From Ilumatobacteraceae bacterium (lineage in GTDB: Bacteria; Actinomycetota; Acidimicrobiia; Acidimicrobiales; Ilumatobacteraceae), in the NCBI GenBank assembly GCA_016650435.1, contig JAENVT010000242.1, positions 1 through 8,222 of the forward strand: a stretch of DNA of 8,222 nt, given 5' to 3'. Each line of letters opens with the position of its first letter. The stretch's first letter is position 1. The notes under the pieces were generated by a model. The model was not told the origin of the DNA. It saw only the letters and a program-made list of their open reading frames with translations, and did not search any database. Shown one piece after another: positions 6,223-8,222 of the stretch. Position numbers and translations under genes: made by a program.

Positions 6223-6506
6223 ACGAGCGCGATCTGCGCATCCTCGACGTCATACGGGCGTTGCGTGAAGGCGAGGTGGTCACGTATGGCGACATTGCCG
6301 AGGACGCCGGTTATCCGAAGCGGTCGCGACTTGTCGGCCACATCCTGGCAACGACCGACGAAGACGTGCCCTGGTGGCGAGTGGTCAACTCCGTAGGCAG
6401 GTTGGTGCCCGGCCACGAACGCGAACAGTCGGCGGTCCTGCGCTCTGAAGGAGTCAAGGTACGCGAGGGTCGAGTCCGCAAAGCACGTTTCGGCCGGTTC
6501 TCGTAG
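6219..6506 (+). CDS. Alkyltransferase-like protein (ATL, MGMT DNA-binding domain)
   Basis: The protein has 95 residues and consists of the DNA-binding domain of O6-alkylguanine-DNA alkyltransferase without its N-terminal domain. VVTYGDIAEDAGYP and SRLVGHIL form the helix-turn-helix, with Y23 and R37 at the places of the phosphate-rotating tyrosine and the arginine finger. The active-site PCHRV of true alkyltransferases is PWWRV here (residues 51-55), so the acceptor cysteine is replaced by W52, as in S. pombe Atl1. ATL proteins bind O6-alkylguanine without repairing it and hand the lesion to nucleotide excision repair. The start at 6219 overlaps the previous stop (ATGA), and the 14 extra in-frame codons upstream are not conserved in appearance. 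It is the last gene of hisG-csd-atl. The 47-bp palindromic element begins on the next base after the stop codon. Confidence 0.9.
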   Translation: MNERDLRILDVIRALREGEVVTYGDIAEDAGYPKRSRLVGHILATTDEDVPWWRVVNSVGRLVPGHEREQSAVLRSEGVKVREGRVRKARFGRFS

Positions 6507-6553
6507 CTGTGGAGTGTTTGGTGCTCACCTGGGTACCGCTAAGGACTCCACAG
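6507..6553. repeat. 47-bp palindromic element, copy 2 (inverted relative to copy 1)
   Basis: It begins with CTGTGGAGT on the base after the ATL stop codon and ends with ACTCCACAG, the same 9-bp termini as the copy at 671-717. It contains GGTACC at 6532-6537 and a GGTGCTCACC hairpin. The stem can be extended by flanking CTCGT and ACGAG with a 2-nt bulge. In the aligned copies one pair in the inner hairpin changes from T-A to T-G, which keeps pairing in RNA. It lies between convergent genes, which fits a bidirectional terminator; a dispersed repeat is equally possible. Confidence 0.75.
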
Positions 6554-6595
6554 ACGAGCTACCAGCTCAGCCGACCGCTGCGCTTGTTCGGTGCG

Positions 6596-6613
6596 AATCG
6601 GGCAGCCCCGATT
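6596..6613. terminator. Stem-loop between convergent genes, possible terminator
   Basis: AATCGGG and CCCGATT form a perfect 7-bp stem around the 4-nt loop CAGC. It lies in the 158-bp gap between the ATL gene and the minus-strand gene ending at 6665. No T-run follows on either strand, so it would be at most a weak or factor-dependent terminator. GAGCT-ACC-AGCTC at 6556-6568 is another small hairpin in the same gap. Confidence 0.35.
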
Positions 6614-6664
6614 GGCTACGTAGCGTTCTGGGCGTGCCCGGTTCGGCGGGACCGAGGCCGAGGG

Positions 6665-6982
6665 TCAGTTGCCGGCGAGGGTTGCAGCCTTGATCTGGAC
6701 GAACGCGAGGCGGATGTTGGAGAGCGCGATCGTCAATGTCGGTGCCTCGTCTCCGAGGCGCGCACCGAGTCCCTCGACCAGGCAGGCAACCGCATCGATG
6801 GCCAATGAAGCCTCGCCGAGGCGTGGGGGATCGGCGCCCAAATGGATCGCAGCCAACTCGTACAGGCCCATCACGTGGTTCACCACGACCGTCTCGGCGG
6901 GGATCTCCGCCAAGCGGGCACGAGCATCGTTGAGCGCATTCTGGGCGTCTTCAACCACCGATTCGGTGTCTTCGCTGCTCAC
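6665..6982 (-). CDS. Small helical protein, DUF1844-like
   Basis: With a GTG start at 6980-6982 the protein has 105 residues. It is predicted mainly helical, starts with an acidic stretch (SSEDTESVVED), and lacks a signal peptide or membrane segment. The core, with VVVNHVMGLYELAAIHLGA, then SLAIDAVACLVEGLGARL and LSNIRLAFVQI, resembles the DUF1844 family, which I recall being encoded near infC in some actinobacteria. The function of that family is unknown. I chose the GTG because TACGAT lies exactly 7 nt upstream of it with no ribosome binding site, the same start signature as at def and hisG. An ATG at 7057 would add 25 residues that look non-conserved. It diverges from infC. The family assignment is from pattern memory and is moderate. 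Confidence 0.65.
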   Translation of the reverse strand: MSSEDTESVVEDAQNALNDARARLAEIPAETVVVNHVMGLYELAAIHLGADPPRLGEASLAIDAVACLVEGLGARLGDEAPTLTIALSNIRLAFVQIKAATLAGN

Positions 6983-6995
6983 CTGAGGTATCGTA
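6983..6995 (-). promoter_or_regulatory. Putative -10 hexamer of the DUF1844-like gene, leaderless GTG start
   Basis: On the minus strand TACGAT (6990-6995) is followed by the 7 nt ACCTCAG and then GTG. This matches the TANNNT-N7-start arrangement of def and hisG, and it is the main reason for choosing this start codon. No -35 hexamer is apparent. Confidence 0.4.
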
Positions 6996-7057
6996 TCCGC
7001 CGACAACTCATCGCGAAGTGGGGTGGCTGCTTGCAGAACACTCCCACCCGGCCACAC

Positions 7058-7195
7058 ATGCGTCAGCTACCGTGCGTCCGGGTCACGACCACTCGAGTGC
7101 CCGTCCTGGTGGCGGTTCTCTTCGCCGTGTTAGTGGCTTCGCAGCCAAACACCTCGGAAGGGATCCACCCATTGCACAGGATTGATCAGCCATAG
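7058..7195 (+). other. Possible leader ORF ending in the infC start codon
   Basis: An open frame from ATG 7058 encodes 45 residues with a hydrophobic middle (VPVLVAVLFAVLVAS) after a basic start (MRQLPCVRVTTTR), somewhat like a signal peptide. Its TAG stop (7193-7195) overlaps the proposed infC ATA start (7192-7194) as ATAG. No Shine-Dalgarno is visible before the ATG. The open frame may be chance in GC-rich DNA. If translated, it would couple ribosomes to the weak infC start. I do not claim it as a gene. Confidence 0.25.
7090..7152 (+). promoter_or_regulatory. Structured 5' region of the infC operon
   Basis: The 209 bp between the divergent gene (start 6982) and infC hold several foldable segments. 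These are a 10-bp perfect palindrome CACTCGAGTG (7090-7099), a hairpin GGCG-N8-CGCC (7111-7126), and directly after it GGCT-TCGC-AGCC (7135-7146) extended by GTGTT (7127-7131) and AACAC (7148-7152). A weak -10 candidate, TACCGT, is at 7068-7073, which would give a leader of about 110 nt. infC operons are often controlled through their leaders, but I recognise no known motif here. Confidence 0.35.
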
Positions 7196-7878
7196 CACCG
7201 CCGCAGCAACCGGAGCACCGGTACAACGATCGCATTCGCGCCCGTGAGGTTCGCCTCATCGGAGCAGACGGCAGCCAACTTGGAATCAAGAATCTGCCAG
7301 ATGCGCTCACCCTCGCCCGCCAGCAAGACCTCGATCTCGTCGAGGTGGCACCAATGGCGAGTCCACCGGTGTGCCGGATCATGGACTACGGGAAGTTCCG
7401 CTACGAGGAAAGCCAGAAGGCCAAGGAATCGCGCAAGAAGACCATCCAGGTCTCGATCAAGGAAGTCAAGTTCCGTCCGAAGATCGGCAAGGGTGATTTC
7501 GACACCAAGGTGCGCCACATGCAGGACTTCCTTGCAGACGGCCACAAGGTCAAGGTCACGTTGCAGTTCAGAGGTCGAGAGATGGCCCACCCTGAACTCG
7601 GCTCTCGAATTCTCGATGCGGTGATCGAGCAAGTGGGTTCGCACGGCAAAGTCGAAACCATGGCTCGGTTGGAAGGTCGCAATATGACCATGGTGTTGGC
7701 TCCCGAAAAGAAGGCAGTCGTCAAGAAACCGCACGAACCAAAAGCTGCGGCACACGACGCTCCGGCTGCTCAGAACACAACTGCCGCCGACGCATCGGCA
7801 CCGCTGCAGCAAGAACAGGATCAAGCGCCCGAACCACCGGTCGCCGACGAGCCTCCCGATCAGGCCGAAACAGCCTGA
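7192..7878 (+). CDS. infC: Translation initiation factor IF-3, apparent ATA start
   Basis: IF3 binds the 30S subunit, keeps 50S off, and checks start codon and initiator tRNA. The N-domain begins YNDRIRAREVRLIG (residues 11-24) and runs to PPVCRIMDYGKFRYE (55-69). A lysine-rich linker (KAKESRKK) follows. The C-domain (about 84-172) has RPKIGKGDFDTK, VKVTLQFRGRE and RNMTMVLAP. A tail of about 54 residues rich in Ala, Pro, Gln and acidic residues brings the total to 228, against 180 in E. coli. Between an in-frame TGA at 7183-7185 and the conserved domain there is no ATG, GTG, TTG or CTG; the only plausible start is ATA at 7192. AGGA at 7178-7181 lies 10 nt before it. Rare infC start codons are known (AUU in E. 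coli) and allow IF3 to limit its own synthesis. The ATG at 7345 would delete most of the N-domain. Function is firm; the start is inference. Confidence 0.93.
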   Translation: MAPPQQPEHRYNDRIRAREVRLIGADGSQLGIKNLPDALTLARQQDLDLVEVAPMASPPVCRIMDYGKFRYEESQKAKESRKKTIQVSIKEVKFRPKIGKGDFDTKVRHMQDFLADGHKVKVTLQFRGREMAHPELGSRILDAVIEQVGSHGKVETMARLEGRNMTMVLAPEKKAVVKKPHEPKAAAHDAPAAQNTTAADASAPLQQEQDQAPEPPVADEPPDQAETA

Positions 7879-7895
7879 TCAACACGATCGCAAAT

Positions 7896-7914
7896 TGCGG
7901 ACGAATCGTCCGCA
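7896..7914 (+). promoter_or_regulatory. Intercistronic stem-loop between infC and rpmI
   Basis: TGCGGACGA and TCGTCCGCA form a perfect 9-bp inverted repeat around one central base. As RNA this gives a 7-bp stem with the 5-nt loop GAATC. It ends 3 nt before the rpmI ribosome binding site (AGAAGGAA, 7918-7925). It could be an attenuator, an RNA processing site, or a control element for rpmI-rplT, which L20 regulates in E. coli. There is no T-run for simple termination. Confidence 0.5.
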
Positions 7915-7931
7915 CTGAGAAGGAATCCACC

Positions 7932-8129
7932 ATGCCAAAGATGAAGACCAGCAAGACGGCCGCGAAGCGGTTCAGGAAAACGGGCACGGGCAAGCTCATG
8001 CGCCTACAGCAGAACCGACAGCACCTCTTCGAGAAGAAGCCGTCGACACAAACCCGTCGTCTCGACGGGATGGTTGGTGTGCATCCTGGCGATGCCCGCA
8101 AGATCAAGCGCCTGCTCGGCGAACGCTGA
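7932..8129 (+). CDS. rpmI: 50S ribosomal protein L35
   Basis: L35 is a small, very basic protein of the large ribosomal subunit. The predicted protein has 65 residues, the normal length, and starts with the family signature MPKMKTSKTAAKRFRKTGTGK. A strong ribosome binding site, AGAAGGAA (7918-7925), precedes the ATG by a proper distance, unlike the leaderless-looking starts elsewhere in this window. It lies 53 bp after infC and 27 bp before rplT, in the universal infC-rpmI-rplT order. A stem-loop at 7896-7914 sits just upstream of its ribosome binding site. Confidence 0.97.
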   Translation: MPKMKTSKTAAKRFRKTGTGKLMRLQQNRQHLFEKKPSTQTRRLDGMVGVHPGDARKIKRLLGER

Positions 8130-8156
8130 ATTTAGGAACGAGAAGGAGAGAGTGAA

Positions 8157-8222
8157 ATGGCTCGTGTAAAGCGCGCCGTTGGTTCGAAGAAGCACCGCAA
8201 GCAGGTGCTCGAGCGGGCCAAG
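8157..8222 (+). CDS. rplT: 50S ribosomal protein L20, N-terminal part (3' end outside window)
   Basis: L20 is needed for early assembly of the 50S subunit. Only the first 22 codons are in the window; they read MARVKRAVGSKKHRKQVLER and onward, the conserved basic L20 N-terminus. The ATG at 8157 is preceded by a strong Shine-Dalgarno, AAGGAG (8143-8148), with an 8-nt spacer. It is the third gene of the infC operon, 27 bp after rpmI. The frame is open to the window edge. Confidence 0.95.
   Translation, partial: MARVKRAVGSKKHRKQVLERAK

Noticed and set aside
6596..6613. Strong intrinsic terminator after the ATL gene
   Set aside because: The stem is perfect, but there is no U-tract on either strand, so it is listed only as a low-confidence stem-loop.
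7345..7347. ATG 7345 as the infC start
   Set aside because: It would remove nearly the whole conserved IF3 N-domain, whose codons continue in frame upstream.
1..8222. CRISPR array, tRNA or rRNA genes, transposase or phage genes
   Set aside because: No regularly spaced direct repeats, no cloverleaf with a CCA-type acceptor, and no integrase or transposase motifs were seen in either strand.

Overview
The window is a gene-dense, GC-rich stretch (roughly 60% G+C by eye) of a bacterial chromosome. The gene content and style point to the Actinobacteriota, and Acidimicrobiia (Ilumatobacter-like) is my best guess. The clues are a PriA with eroded helicase motifs, a maltokinase-N-cap-like protein, a divergent short cold-shock-like protein, and several starts with no Shine-Dalgarno but a TANNNT hexamer 7-8 nt upstream, as in leaderless transcription. 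The class-level placement is inference.

Layout. Positions 1-656 hold the 3' end of priA, followed by a 47-bp palindromic element (671-717). A Mak-N-cap-like protein gene (778-1401) then converges on an RsmC-like methyltransferase gene on the minus strand (1541-2137), with a 48-bp near-perfect palindrome between their ends. Only 22 bp separate the methyltransferase start from the divergent operon def-fmt-rsmB-mog (2160-5129), whose genes overlap by 4 bp at every junction. After 24 bp comes hisG, with a divergent cold-shock-like gene and an alkyltransferase-like (ATL) gene packed behind it (5154-6506). Directly after the ATL stop codon lies a second copy of the 47-bp element in opposite orientation (6507-6553). 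A small DUF1844-like gene (6665-6982, minus strand) diverges from the translation operon infC-rpmI-rplT (7192 to the window end, rplT cut off).

How the genes work together. def, fmt and rsmB serve the start and accuracy of translation: formylation of initiator tRNA, deformylation of the nascent chain, and m5C modification of 16S rRNA. infC, rpmI and rplT supply IF3 and ribosomal proteins L35 and L20. mog (molybdenum cofactor), hisG (first step of histidine synthesis) and the ATL gene (alkylation damage recognition) are housekeeping genes of other pathways.

The most interesting signals are non-coding or at starts. infC has no ATG, GTG, TTG or CTG available before its conserved domain, and appears to start at ATA, which overlaps the TAG stop of a short leader ORF (ATAG). 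The paired 47-bp elements sit just behind stop codons. Four genes share a leaderless-type start signature. RsmB is unusually compact. I see no CRISPR array, transposase, tRNA or rRNA gene.
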